Shown here piece by piece: positions 11,806 to 22,398 of a stretch of DNA of 64,000 nucleotides. Source of the DNA: Hericium rajendrae (Eukaryota > Basidiomycota > Agaricomycetes > Russulales > Hericiaceae); the NCBI GenBank assembly GCA_033439255.1, contig CM065881.1, forward strand, positions 2,108,001 through 2,172,000. The letters are read 5' to 3'. Every line of letters starts with the position of its first letter. Position 1 is the first letter of the stretch. The position numbers and the translations under genes are program-made. A model generated the notes under the pieces. That model did no database searches and was not told where the DNA came from. It saw only the letters and a program-made list of their open reading frames with translations.

Positions 11806-12039
11806 AGGCCTCAGCTGGTGCGCCTTCACCGCCCACGGTGACGTTTGTTACAAGGTGAAGGGGTCGAAAATACAGAAAGGGAGGGAGGAGGGAGAGAGTT
11901 ACCGCGTTGCGATCCGACTCGCGCGGCGGGACATCCACGGGCCGTGTGAACCAGCTTACTCAACACCGGTGTGTCATCGTATCGACCGTCAATGTCCTGC
12001 TAGGTGCTCGTTCTGTGCCTCTGTCAGATGTCCAAGATA
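11806..12039. other. Upstream region of YTP1
   Basis: Ordinary GC-rich intergenic DNA between the YTP1 start and the repeat island. No clear TATA element is seen. Confidence 0.3.
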
Positions 12040-12737
12040 AAACAAGGCCATTAGGTGAGTACATACTCTGTACCATAAAAATTAATGATAATGGCCAGCC
12101 TCAAATGCTGGCCTAATGCTCCCTGTCTAATGTATATGTTCTTCTTGCTCATAAGTGCACATTAAATAGTCAAAATATTTGTACATACTTATTAACATCC
12201 ATTTGAGCTGGGACTGTGACAGATTTCACACAAATTCACTGCTCTTTCATTTATTGATAATAATGTCTCTATGTAGCCCTCAGCTAGGATCTCACAAGAA
12301 AGGCCTAAGAGATAACTTCTGTGCATTCAAGTTCTTAAAAATGTTAAAAGATTTCTGAGATACTCTATTGTAAATTTGTTTGATAGATTTTGTTGACCAT
12401 ACACAGTCCAGTGTAGCATAAATGGATTTGATGAGACTGGAGATATCTTTACTATCATTTGATCTAGCTTTTATGCATTTCACATATGAGAGATTATATC
12501 CAAGTGATAGTGCTAAACTCATTCTATAATGGCATCTGCAATACTGTCAAGACTGGGTTCAGGGGAACAGTGAAGCCATCCAAGTCACCCCAAGGGATCA
12601 AGGATCAAAGAGCAGAGGATGTCATAAAGAGTAGAGACAGGCTGAGAATGTCTAGGGTACAATGGGACTGGAGAGTCAAGTGGACAAACTGAGGAAGCCA
12701 GTCAGAAAGGTAGCCCTATATATACTGGAAGGATAGC

Positions 12738-12898
12738 CCAAAGGGGAACAAGAGATATCCTGAAAGGGGAACAAGGGGAAGGGGAACAAGAGATGTCCCA
12801 AAGGGGAACAAGGGATATCCTAAAGGAGAACAAGGGATATCCTAACAGGGAACAAGGGGACATAACAAGGGAGTGTCCATATAGGGAACAAAGGGAAT
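12738..12898. repeat. Minisatellite, about 20-25 bp unit
   Basis: Successive degenerate copies of AAAGGGGAACAAGGGATATC (variants with AGAGATGTCC or a shortened AACAAGGGGA) run head to tail, about seven copies. Confidence 0.8.
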
Positions 12899-13500
12899 GA
12901 AGAAGACCAATGGGTGATTCATGACAAATACTTGATAGTATATAAATTCATGTAAGTATTATATCATGTAATATATATCAGACAGAGAGTATCGGGCCAG
13001 AACCCTAGACTGGCCATTATCATTATTTACTTTTGGTGGCCACAAGTGGATGACTTTCTGCAGCCTTATTCTTATTCTATGTTATATTTTGAAGCTCATT
13101 GGGTGACTTTCTGTGGGCTTTTATTCACTGCATAGAATAGAATAAGTAAGATCACTGAGATGCCAACTCTATGTGAGATGAGGAACAGGCAGATCAGGTC
13201 TTGACCTCCTCGAATAAACCTTAAATAAACAAAAGTCTGTAAAGGGGGTCCAGCCCCTCCCCTTCCCCTTTGAACAGATTTGACAGACCAGAATAAACTG
13301 CATATGGGAAGGTTTGTTGATACATGAAGGTACATGAGCTCATGTTGTCCTTATATGGCATTCTCTCATCACAATTTGTCCTCTCATTAAAGGTTTTGTG
13401 GTCTATTTCTTCATCTGAAAAATCCCAAATTTATATAGCTACCAGTCACAATTATCTAAGCTATATACATAACTTATACAGATATATAGATCTATAGCAG

Positions 13501-13590
13501 CTATATAGGCTACATAGCCCTATATGTCATCTATGTAGGCCTATATAGGCTACATAGCCCTATATGCCATCTATGTAGGCCTATATAGAT
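13501..13590. repeat. 40-bp tandem duplication with internal palindromes
   Basis: CTATATAGGCTACATAGCCC starts at 13501 and again at 13541; the two 40-bp units differ at one visible base. Each contains CTACATAG and its reverse complement CTATGTAG, so each can fold into a hairpin. Similar AGCTATA-rich sequence surrounds it (13435-13700). Confidence 0.75.
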
Positions 13591-13899
13591 AGCAAGCACA
13601 GCTATGGAGGCTATAGACATGTCTCTACTTGCTATAGAGCCTATGTAGTCTATGTTCAGTATATCACCCTATAAGTGCATGCTATATGCTATGACATCTG
13701 TGAGATATACAGCAACTATAAACATGATATAAGTCACACCAAAGATACAGTAAGTCAAATCAGTTTATATTATTTCAGTCATAAGCAAGTACAAAGGTTT
13801 AGAGAAATCTAAGTATAAGTAACTATGTCGAACATCGGGGCCTAGTTCAGCACGGAGGTGGCATGCAATGGCCGTGCATGGATGCAAACGCGGCACGCA

Positions 13900-14485
13900 T
13901 GCGGAGCGGGAGAGGGACGAGCGAGGACGGGGATACTGCGCATGGGTGAGATGGAGTGCACGCGAGGGAGAGACGTGGCACGTGCTAGGCGTTGTGCGCG
14001 TACGCGCGCGGCGTTCTGCAGGCGTGCGGAGTGTTGAGCGGGCGGGGCGCATGCTGGGCGGGGTGTTGCGCGTGAACGCGGGATGTCGCGCGTGTGTCCA
14101 GATGCGGGGCCTGCTTCTGGAGCATTGCACGCGTTGTCCGAGAGATGGGGCACGCGGGCGTGGTATTGCGTACACACACTGGCTGTGCTGCATGCGGGCA
14201 CGACATGGTGCACGTGCGGGGTGTTTTGTATGCGTGCGGGGTCGTGCGGGCATCCGGGCGCCGGGCGTTGATGCGTGCGCCAGGCGTTGATGCGTGCGCA
14301 GGGCACTGAGCGAGCATGCGGGGCGTTGGCGCGTGCACGGGGCATTGCGCAGGCGGGCGGGGTGTTGAACGTGTATGGAGGGGGCGTGGGACGTCAGCGC
14401 AGGACGTTGCGTGGGCGGCTGGAGCGTTGCACGCGTGTCCGGAGTGTTGCTTGCATGTCCAAGGCGTGGCCCGCGCAGACTAGTC
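13900..14485. repeat. GC-rich degenerate minisatellite, about 20-bp unit
   Basis: Units resembling GGCGTTGATGCGTGCGC recur every 19-22 bases (clearest at 14250-14480: GGCGTTGATGCGTGCGCCA, GGCGTTGGCGCGTGCACGG, AGCGTTGCACGCGTGTCCGG). Spacing drifts, so no single frame is preserved, which argues against a repeat protein despite long overlapping frames on both strands. Confidence 0.7.
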
Positions 14486-14661
14486 ATGGCGCACGAGCGC
14501 GGGGCAGTTCACGTGCGCGTGGGACTTGGGGCATGCATGCGAGGCCATGCGGCATGCGTGCTGCTTGTTGGGTGTGAGCGTGAGGCTTTGTGCTCGTAGG
14601 CGGGGCACTGCGGTATTGGGCGAGCGGCGGGGCCGTAGGCAATGGATACGGACGACGTTTA

Positions 14662-14687
14662 AGTCCCGTTGCTAGGGCAACGGGACT
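14662..14687. repeat. Perfect hairpin, 11-bp stem
   Basis: AGTCCCGTTGC and its exact reverse complement GCAACGGGACT are separated by TAGG, within GC-rich DNA of the repeat island. Confidence 0.8.
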
Positions 14688-15002
14688 CGACGGCGCGCAC
14701 TTGCGGGGACGTGGAGGGCACTGGCGACGATGTGGCCGGTGCGACACGTCGTTGACAATGCGCAGATGGCGTGCAACAGCGCGCGCATGGCCCGTACCCG
14801 TGCACGCGAAAGGCGGAGCCAGGGCTTTGTGCATCGTTGAGGTCACGCACGAGGGTCGCGAGATGTTGGGAGCTGCGCGCCGGCAGCCAGAGACGTTTGT
14901 GACGTGTTGAGAAGGCGGATAGGCAAGAGAGAGGGCGGAGAGGGTGGCGAGGGCAGTGAGGATAGGTGACGGGAGACCGGGGGTGTGGAGATTCGAAAGA
15001 AC

Positions 15003-15034
15003 GAGAGTGTCGCTCAAAAATGAGCGACACTCTC
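15003..15034. repeat. Perfect hairpin, 14-bp stem
   Basis: GAGAGTGTCGCTCA and its exact reverse complement flank an AAAA loop. It marks the end of the GC-rich part of the island. Neither side of it resembles a gene terminator context. Confidence 0.8.
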
Positions 15035-15439
15035 TAGATTAGTACGAAAAAGTAGTCAGAGGGCTTAGTTTTACTCACCTGAAGCCCTGTCTATCCGCTG
15101 CAATCCCACCTAGGCCGTGTTGGTAGTCGATAAAGAACGAAAGGGAGGAAGGAAGGGAGGAAGCAGAGGGGAGTGGAAGGGATAGTGAGGGAAACTAGGT
15201 GAGAAGGACGAAGTCTCGACACGTCAACTCGGTGCTTCAGCCACCGAATGCGTGAAGAGATACAACAAATCAAATAAAACAGCCATAAATACGAAAAAAA
15301 GAGACAAACTATATATCGTGCATCTAAGTACAATGCATGAGCTACACTTGTACCAAGCGTACAGTATACTACTGGACGGCAGGGTCAAGGCAATGAAATC
15401 TGATACTTAGCCTCTAACGCGGGGCTCGGCAGCGCCCGG

Positions 15440-15720
15440 CAGCCATGATTCTCGGCTTTGCCTGAGATTCGTATATAAGGCTCGCGCGACACGCCTTGCC
15501 TCTTGCTCTTTATCCCCACCATGTCCTGCCACGTCGATGCTTCGTCGTCGTCGCTTGTTTGCTCGTTGTCGTTGCTCGCTTGCTCATCATCATTGCTTGC
15601 TCGCTCGTCGCTGTTTGCTGCTCGTTGTTGCTATCTTTATCAAGGTAAGCATTCATTCTTAGTCTCATGTCTTGTGCTAATGTCTTCATATGTGTTACAG
15701 TACCTTTGTATGCTTACTAG
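15440..15720 (+). promoter_or_regulatory. Candidate core promoter and first intron of a short transcript
   Basis: GTATATAAGG at about 15472 lies about 48 bp before ATG 15520. The frame that follows is a low-complexity Ser/Leu/Cys run made from TCG/CTT/TGC-type triplets. It meets a good donor (GTAAGC, about 15651), a branch-like GCTAAT and an acceptor TTACAG near 15700. Beyond lies AT-rich DNA with further decayed intron-like signals. It could be a small gene, a non-coding transcript, or the promoter of a lost repeat element. Confidence 0.35.
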
Positions 15721-16345
15721 GTAAGCTTTATTTTGTCTTATACTAATGTCTTTAAATTGTCTTGTAAGTTTTCGCTTTTTTGTTAGTTTAATAAGCTTTT
15801 ATATATTATCTTTGTTATCTTCAAATATTAATATCTTCTTTTTCTTTGTAGTATTGGCAAGTCTTATAGTGTTTTATATTAATATTATCTATGAGTTTTC
15901 TTAATATTTATTGTCTTGGCTTGTGTAATATAATGTTGTAGTTAGTCAATAAAATGTTTTACTATTCTTTATCTTTTGTGTGGTCTTTGTGAATTGTTCA
16001 CTTCATCAATATGTAAATATGTGTAGAATTTTATTAAGTCTAGTATGACTATAAATTTATATCATAATATTGTAATCTATTATGAATATGTCGAGTACAG
16101 AGCTAATTGTAACCACCAAAGCACTTATGGCATCTGTAGTAAATATAATCTATATAGCTACCCTCATAGCTCTATAGCTATGATAGCTATCTCTTATAGC
16201 TTTATAGCTATCATAGCACTCTATAGCTATCCTAAGTAGCTCTATAGCACTCTATAGATGACCCCCTTCTATGGCCATCTATAGAATAGGTGGCATAGCT
16301 ATGGCCCTATGACATTTATATAATCTATATAGAGCTCTATAACCA
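15721..16345. repeat. AT-rich CpG-poor block with AGCTATAG-type simple repeats
   Basis: Dense TATAGCTAT and CTCTATAGC motifs at 16139-16345 repeat the theme seen at 13435-13700, on the other side of the GC-rich minisatellite. No gene is visible. Confidence 0.6.
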
Positions 16346-16427
16346 TGTGGATTTTCTCAGATGTTCGACATGACAGAAGAGAGCAATCTGAAATAGGATG
16401 GAGTTCAGAACAATTTAACCTCCATTC

Positions 16428-16923
16428 TACTGTACCATTTCGACCATTTCTCGCTGAGGACGGGGCCCTGTGACCTGTGACCACTTCGCGCTTTCGCGCA
16501 AGGGCCCTGTGATGGTGACATTGATATGAATTTCGCGCTGGCATGTTCGCTGAGCCATCCTGGTGAGGATAATCCACCCTCGAGGGTAACTGTATCTGTC
16601 CCGAGTTGCAGCTGGTGGGTAGGATCTACCTCAATATGTTCAAATTTGACATCAAATGTGGTCAGAATGGACGAATGTGGGCTTCCTCAGGCCAAAATCA
16701 TGGTGGGGTCACTCCCGGAGCCCGGCGGAGGCCTTGGTGCTGCGTGGGGGGGCAAACGGCCGTCAATGATGCCATTTTAGGCAGTTTTCGGGGTTTTCGG
16801 GCCATTTTGAACTTGTTAAAAAATTTCGCGCAACCCATTTGTGACCTGTGACAGACCTACGAATTTCGCGCTGGCCAGAGGGCCGTGACATGTGACGCGA
16901 GAAATGGTTGAAATGGTACAGTA
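16428..16923. mobile_element. MITE-like DNA element with 27-bp terminal inverted repeats
   Basis: The first 27 bases (16428-16454, beginning TACTGTACCATTTC) match the reverse complement of the last 27 (16897-16923) at 26 positions. If the leading TA is a target duplication, the repeats begin CTGTACC, fitting TA-targeting Tc1/mariner-like or related families. Inside are further CCTGTGACCTGTGAC and TTTCGCGC repeats in both orientations. There is no transposase frame, so it would be non-autonomous. Its GC content is normal, unlike its AT-rich left flank, suggesting a later arrival. Confidence 0.65.
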
Positions 16924-17124
16924 TTGACAATGAATAACATTTCACCCATGAAAAGTCACCCATTTAGATTTGAAGACTGAAGTCTGCTGATTTGCATAGT
17001 CTGATTGAATGATGAGATTATTTTGGACATTAGCAAGGCATTTGGATCGGCCTCCGAAATATCATCCTGTAGATCTTATGCCATGAAAAGTCATCCAGCA
17101 TATTCATCGTAAACAAGAGTTTTC

Positions 17125-17125
<1 letters not shown>

Positions 17126-17163
<38 letters not shown>
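17126..17163 (+). repeat. Homopolymer of 38 A
   Basis: An uninterrupted A run ends two bases before the tRNA-His 3' end. Read on the tRNA strand it is a T run and would act as a very long RNA polymerase III terminator. Confidence 0.9.
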
Positions 17164-17164
<1 letters not shown>

Positions 17165-17166
<2 letters not shown>

Positions 17167-17262
17167 TCCGTGCCAGGATTCGAGCCTGGGTTACCACGGT
17201 TACGTAAGCCACATTACGTAGGCAGCCACAACGTGGTGATCTAACCACTAATCTACACGGAC
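17165..17262 (-). tRNA. tRNA-His (GTG) with a 26-nt intron
   Basis: On the minus strand GTCCGTG pairs with CACGGAC to form the acceptor stem, followed by discriminator A. The D stem GATT/GATC, the anticodon stem CCACG/CGTGG with loop TTGTGGC (anticodon GTG), and the T stem CCAGG/CCTGG are all complete. The intron (17200-17225) follows position 37, where nuclear tRNA introns sit, and carries self-complementary TACGTAA and TTACGTA. The T loop begins C rather than the usual T (B box GGCTCGAATCC). All stems pair, so it looks functional. Confidence 0.93.
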
Positions 17263-17425
17263 TTGATGTGTATCCCAAGCAAAATTTCATATCACCAAGA
17301 AGATGCGGACTTTCGTGAGGAACCGGAGCGCGCGTGGCGGGTGTTTGTGCGCGCCAAATCAAACGACCAGTTTCTGTATCCCCGTCACCAGCAGGCCTGC
17401 TCGATTTCTTCTCCTCCTACTTCCC

Positions 17426-18449
17426 ATGGCCTCCAGAGTCGCTGTCAGCTCGCTTAGGGCATCTGGTGCGTTCTTGTCTCGCGTGTCTGCGCTCGAGAGT
17501 GCAAGAAATACTCATGATGTTTTTGCGGTAGCCTCACGCGTCCGCCCTCACGCGGTCGGCGCTCTGCCCCAGCTCATGCAGGCGTATGTTCATCTACCGA
17601 ATTGTATTTATCTCGACAATCCCTAATGAGTCACCATGTCATAGTCGCGCCATGTCCAGCTCGAACCAGAAGCCCCCCGCCGAGCGCGCCTCGGAGATCG
17701 TTGAGAAGCTCCCGTCTTCCCCGAACCTCATCACGAAAACCGGCGCTGCGATCCTCGGCAGTGGTCTCATCGCCACCGCCATCTCGAACGAGCTCTACGT
17801 CTTCAACGAGGAGACCGTCATCGCCGTCGGCTACTTCATCCTCTTCGGCTACATCGCCAAGGTGCGTGTCTCCGCATGCTTCTGTGGCAGGTATACTGAT
17901 GGTGTGCTGCATGCAGATCATCCGTACTCCTTACAAGGACTGGGCGGAAGGCCATATCAACCGCATCAAGGGTGTCCTCGACAAGTCCCGTGCCGAGCAC
18001 ACCCAGGCTGTTAAGGACAGGATCGACTCTGTCCACCAGATGAGGGACGTCGTCTCCCTGACTGAGGGCCTCTTCTCTGTCTCCAAGGTGTGTTTCGATA
18101 AGCTCATTATATTGGATTGTGCTGATGTTTTTGCATGACGCAGGAGACTGCCAAGCTCGAGTCCGAGGCGTTTGTCCAGCGCCAGCGCGTCCTGCTCGCG
18201 TCGGAGGTCAAGTCCGTCCTCGACAGCTGGGTCCGCTACGAGCAGCAGGAGAAGGAGAACGAGCAGGCGCAACTCGTCAAGACTGTCGTCGAGAACGTAC
18301 TCAAGAACCTCCACGACGAGAAGACGCAGAAGGAAGTCCTCACTTGGGCCGTGTCTGAGGTTGAACGTGAGTGCTTTTTGCGCGCTTCAATAAGTATCGT
18401 AACTGAAGAGCGATCTTCGACAGAATTGGTCAAGGCTAAGGCCATCTAA
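17426..18449 (+). CDS. ATP4: Mitochondrial ATP synthase subunit b (F0 stalk)
   Basis: Six exons with consistent phases: 17426-17465, 17532-17583, 17645-17861, 17917-18087, 18144-18366 and 18424-18449. The product starts MASRVAVSSLRAS, an Arg/Ser-rich mitochondrial presequence. The mature part follows: LPSSPNLITKTGAAILGSGL, two membrane-spanning helices (AAILGSGLIATAISNELYVF and VIAVGYFILFGYIAK), then the long charged stator helix (DWAEGHINRIKGVLDKSRAE, ESEAFVQRQRVLLASEVKSV). This is the Atp4 pattern and the length, about 240 residues, fits. The subunit links the F1 head to the membrane sector in the inner membrane and is essential for oxidative phosphorylation. The tRNA-His lies 163 bp upstream on the opposite strand. 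The last exon encodes only the closing LVKAKAI. Confidence 0.95.
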
Positions 18450-18925
18450 AGTCGCGGACGCAGCTATAGGATTGACTTAAAACGAAGACACTGGACTGAG
18501 TTTAATAGACTTCTGTTCTCCCGCTTGCGTGGGTTTGTGTATCGTGTGTGCGTGTGCAAGGGGTCTCGGAAGTCCGATTGCATCCGAACTGTCCCGAAAT
18601 TACAGTCACTCCGACGCGTAATACCATGTTAGTAGCATCGTGTGCACATTGTGAGATTGGACGTGTGCTGCCATTTGCGAGAAACATTGGAAGTAAATTA
18701 TCTAAGTAAATGGACCTACAAGAGTCCTTGGAATATTGAGGATGCAAATTGCCGAGCCGCGTCGCGGCGTCATCGTCTTGTCTGCCACCGGCTACAGCCC
18801 CATACGCGCCGCGTCCATATTCTTCGCCGCTCCGTCCTCTTCCCTCCCGACGCCTCCCTCACGACCCCCACGACATTGAAAACCACCCCTTTGCATACGA
18901 CTCGGAAACGCGAAGATAAACCAGC
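18450..18925. other. Intergenic between ATP4 and DNM1
   Basis: 476 bp with ATP4 3' flank and DNM1 promoter. No TATA box, repeat or small gene was recognised. Confidence 0.4.
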
Positions 18926-21900
18926 ATGGACAGCGATCTTATCAAGCTGGTGAACAGGTTGCAAGACACCTTCAGCAATCTCGGTGAGTTGCCATGGCTT
19001 CAAACTTCGCGCGCTGCGAACTGATTTTACGCGAAAGGCGGCGAGCTGGACATGCCGCAGCTGGCCGTGGTACGTGTGTTTTCCTTCGCAAGACGGTACG
19101 TGCTCTAACAGTTGCGTCTCAGGTCGGGAGCCAGTCTGCAGGCAAATCCAGCGTCCTCGAAAAGTACGCGCCTCCTCTGTCATCCCTTTGTCAAGCACTG
19201 ACCTCTGTGCGCCATCTCTTTTCAGCATAGTGGGCCGCGACTTCCTCCCCAGAGGCCAGGGCATCGTCACCCGCCGCCCACTCGTCCTCCAACTCATCCA
19301 CACACCCGTTCCCGAGACCGCGCCGGGTGGCGCAGACCCGACCTACACCGAATGGGGCCAGTTCCTGCACCTCGATAAACGCTTCACAGACTTCCATGAG
19401 ATCCGGCGAGAGATTGAGCAGGAGACGTTCCGCGTCGCAGGGCAGAACAAGGGCATCAGCAAGCTGCCAATCCACCTGCGGATTTACAGCCCCAACGTGC
19501 TGGACTTGACGCTGGTGGACCTGCCGGGGCTCACGAAGGTACGTGGTCTGCCATAATGTTTGCGGGTCTTTGTCGATGGCCCAACGCGTCGCGGTAGATT
19601 CCAGTGGGAGACCAGCCCAGTGACATCGAACAGCAAATTCGCAGACTTATCGTGGAATACGTCTCGAAGCCGAATTGGTGCGTCTCTTCATATTCATATA
19701 CTTTTGGAGCATCATTGCGTCGCATTCTGACATTTATGGTTCTTCCATCAGCGTGATTCTCGCCGTCTCCGCCGCGAACGTCGACCTCGCAAACTCTGAG
19801 TCGCTGAAGCTCGCGCGCACCGTGGATCCGCAGGGCCGGCGCACCATCGGCATCCTCACCAAGCTCGACCTTATGGACGCGGGCACGAACGCGCTCGACA
19901 TCCTGACGGGCCGCGTCTATCCGCTCAAGCTCGGCTTCATCGGCGTCGTGAACCGGAGCCAGCAGGACATCAACGTCGAGAAGAGCATGCGCGACGCGCT
20001 CGAGCACGAGACGCAGTTTTTCCGCGAGCATCCTGCGTATAGGAATATCGGGCATAAGAACGGAACCAAGTATCTCGCCAAGACGCTCAACCAGGTAAGG
20101 CGCGAAGTCGCTGGCGTACTTCCATGTCGCTGATCACGTCTATCATCGTGTGCCCGCAGGTCCTCATGAACCACATACGGGACAAGCTGCCTGATATGAA
20201 GGCACGTTTGAACACTCTGATGGGTCAGGCGCAGCAGGAGCTAAATTCGTACGGAGACGCTGCCATCTATGGCGACGCGAACCAGGTTCGTCTTTCCGCT
20301 CTGACGTCGCATCCAATCCCGTCTATCCCAATACGACCGCGGCTGACGTCGCACGCGCATGCAGCAAGGAGCCCTCATTCTCCGCCTAATGACGCAGTTC
20401 GCCCGGGACTTCGTCTCCTCGATCGAGGGCACGAACCTCGACATCTCGACGAAGGAGCTCTCGGGCGGCGCGCGGATATACTACATCTTCAACGACGTGT
20501 TCGGCTACGCGCTCGCGTCCATCGATTCCACGCAGAACCTCGACAACCAGGATATCCGCACCGCCATCCGCAACTCGACTGGCCCGCGGCCGAGCCTGTT
20601 CGTGCCTGAGGTCGCATTCGATTTGCTAGTAAAACCCCAGATTAAGCTCCTCGAGGCGCCGAGCCAGCGGTGTGTGGAACTGGTGTACGAAGAGCTTGTC
20701 AAAATTTGCCATAACTGCACGAGCACAGTGAGTGCGCCGTCTCCGTGCCTATCAGAAATTTTGTGATAGGTGTCTGGGAATTGATGGCTTAATTCTTCTC
20801 GCGGACTTGTCAGGAATTGGAACGATTCCCTCGTCTGCACGCGCAACTGATTGAAGTCGTGTCCGAGCTTCTGCGCGAACGCCTCGGACCGACTTCGGAA
20901 TACGCACAGAGCTTGATTGAGATCCAAGCCGCATACATCAATACCAACCACCCTGCATTTATCTCGGGAACGACAGTCGCCCAGTCGGTGGCGCCGCCTG
21001 CTCCAAGACACACAATCCCCCCAAGGGTAAGTTTCATTCTTAGCAGTTTCGGAAAGACCTTACTCACGTTCTGGCCGTCGTGTCTCCCATCTGACAGCCT
21101 CAATCAACGGAGCCTTTGACCGCCACCGTCAATGGCACCGGGGCATCGCCAGAAGACGACGATGGAGACTCGACGGAAGACGGCTCCGTCGCCAACGGCA
21201 TCACCCCACGCGATGGCCGATCCGTCTCCTCGACGCTCCCCGACCGGCCACGCGGCCCCGCCTCCTCAAGCGGCACCGCCAGCAAAACCGGCACGAAAGC
21301 CCAGCTTCACGCTCGCGCACACCGGCACTCGTCGGGACACACGGCGCGCATGCAGCCCGACTCGACGCCGGGGACCGCCCGGGAGACCTTCCTAAACTAC
21401 TTCTTCGGGCAGAATGGGCCGGGCCCCATCGCGGGCGCAAGCCTCGACCGGCTGCCTACGGGGCAGATGGCCCCGTCGGGGCGGGATATCTCAGGCTCGG
21501 ACGCGATGCTGCAGCAGGGCCTGCTCGCGGGGAAGCGCGACGGGAACAGCGCGGCCTTCGACATGAAGAGCCTGGGGAAACACATCGAGGCGGTGCGTGC
21601 TTCTTCGCGCGCCGCGCACAGCGTGACTGACGTTAGGCAGCCGCAGACGTCGTCGGAGGGCGGGCACATGACGATGCGGGAGGAGATGGAGACGAACCTG
21701 ATCCGCTCGCTCATCGCGTCGTATTTCTCGATCGTGCGGCAGAGCATCCAGGACCTCGTCCCGAAGGCGATCATGCACTTCCTCGTGAACTACACGTCGC
21801 AGCACGTGCAGAACCGGCTCGTGGCGTCGCTGTACAAGCCGGAGCTGTTCCAGAACATGCTGAACGAGGACGAGACGCTGGTCGCCGAGCGCACGCGCGT

Positions 21901-21970
21901 AAAGGCGCTCCTGGACGCGTACAAGGAGGCGTTCAAGACGCTGTCGGAGGTCACGCTCAGGTCCACGTAG
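18926..21970 (+). CDS. DNM1: Dynamin-related GTPase of mitochondrial and peroxisomal fission
   Basis: The start [20 protein letters not shown] leads directly into the GTPase domain: G1 GSQSAGKSS at about residues 32-40, [18 protein letters not shown]3 DLPGLTK, G4 TKLD and VNRSQQD. The stalk follows ([40 protein letters not shown]). A variable insert then contains [10 protein letters not shown], a motif shared with yeast Dnm1 (FLNYFFGKD). The GTPase effector domain closes the protein ([38 protein letters not shown]). The FLNYFFG insert and [10 protein letters not shown] favour Dnm1 over Vps1. Introns are short; exon 1 is 18926-18983. Dnm1 assembles into rings on the outer mitochondrial membrane and on peroxisomes to drive division, recruited through Fis1 and Mdv1-type adaptors in fungi. 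Nothing appears broken. The insert is unusually Pro/Ser/Gly-rich and long. Confidence 0.93.
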
Positions 21971-22398
21971 AATATACTACGGGGCATTGGCGTGTGCATT
22001 TGGAGCTCTCTATTGCGTACTTCTGGATGTGGCTACATACTTCTTGCAGATAATCACCACTTCCGCTTCTATGCAGCCATTCGCACCCTGTCATCCGGAG
22101 CTTTTGTCGGGGCGTGCGTGTGTCCATTTGTGTTGTTCGTTTCATTTCAGGCTGCATTCGCGGGTTCGAAACTGGGATCAGGTAAATATGGTTTAAAACA
22201 TTCAACCACGACACAGGACGTCCGGTGCATCTAGCAAATATCGTATGTCGTATTATTCAGCGCAATACATCACTCTATACTCCCAACAATTCGTCAAGAC
22301 CAAGGGGCGGAAGGCCGTCCGAGAGATACTATAACTCGTAAAGTGTTCGGCGCGTTACCATTCGTGAACTTCGTGTGCTCGTGAGCGACAAGCTGGCA
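21971..22398. other. Convergent intergenic between DNM1 and the AAA ATPase
   Basis: 428 bp of shared 3' flank; no gene or repeat seen. Confidence 0.4.

Larger units (their letters stand above)
12040..13850. repeat. AT-rich, CpG-poor block of decayed repeat DNA
   Basis: Composition changes abruptly from the flanking GC-rich genes. CpG is nearly absent over long runs (for example 12950-13140), as expected of long-methylated repeat DNA. It contains the tandem tracts listed separately. The longest frames (for example minus strand 12292-12522) look like decayed coding sequence or chance. No intact transposon genes were recognised. Confidence 0.6.

Noticed and set aside
13765-15017. Long minus-strand frames (240 and 177 codons) in the GC-rich block
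   Set aside because: They come from a GC-rich tandem repeat with 19-22-base spacing. Frames are open in several phases on both strands and no domain is seen.
12950-15500. Solo long terminal repeats of a retroelement (TATA-like and AATAAA-like signals in the island)
   Set aside because: No paired copies, no TG...CA ends with a target duplication, and no associated genes could be seen.
17126-17262. tRNA-derived SINE with a poly-A tail
   Set aside because: The A run is upstream on the opposite strand; on the tRNA strand it is poly-T. The tRNA itself is complete, with a normal intron position.
19531-20055. Minus-strand frame of 174 codons within DNM1 and similar long frames in other GC-rich genes
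   Set aside because: Shadows of the plus-strand coding frame in GC-rich exons.
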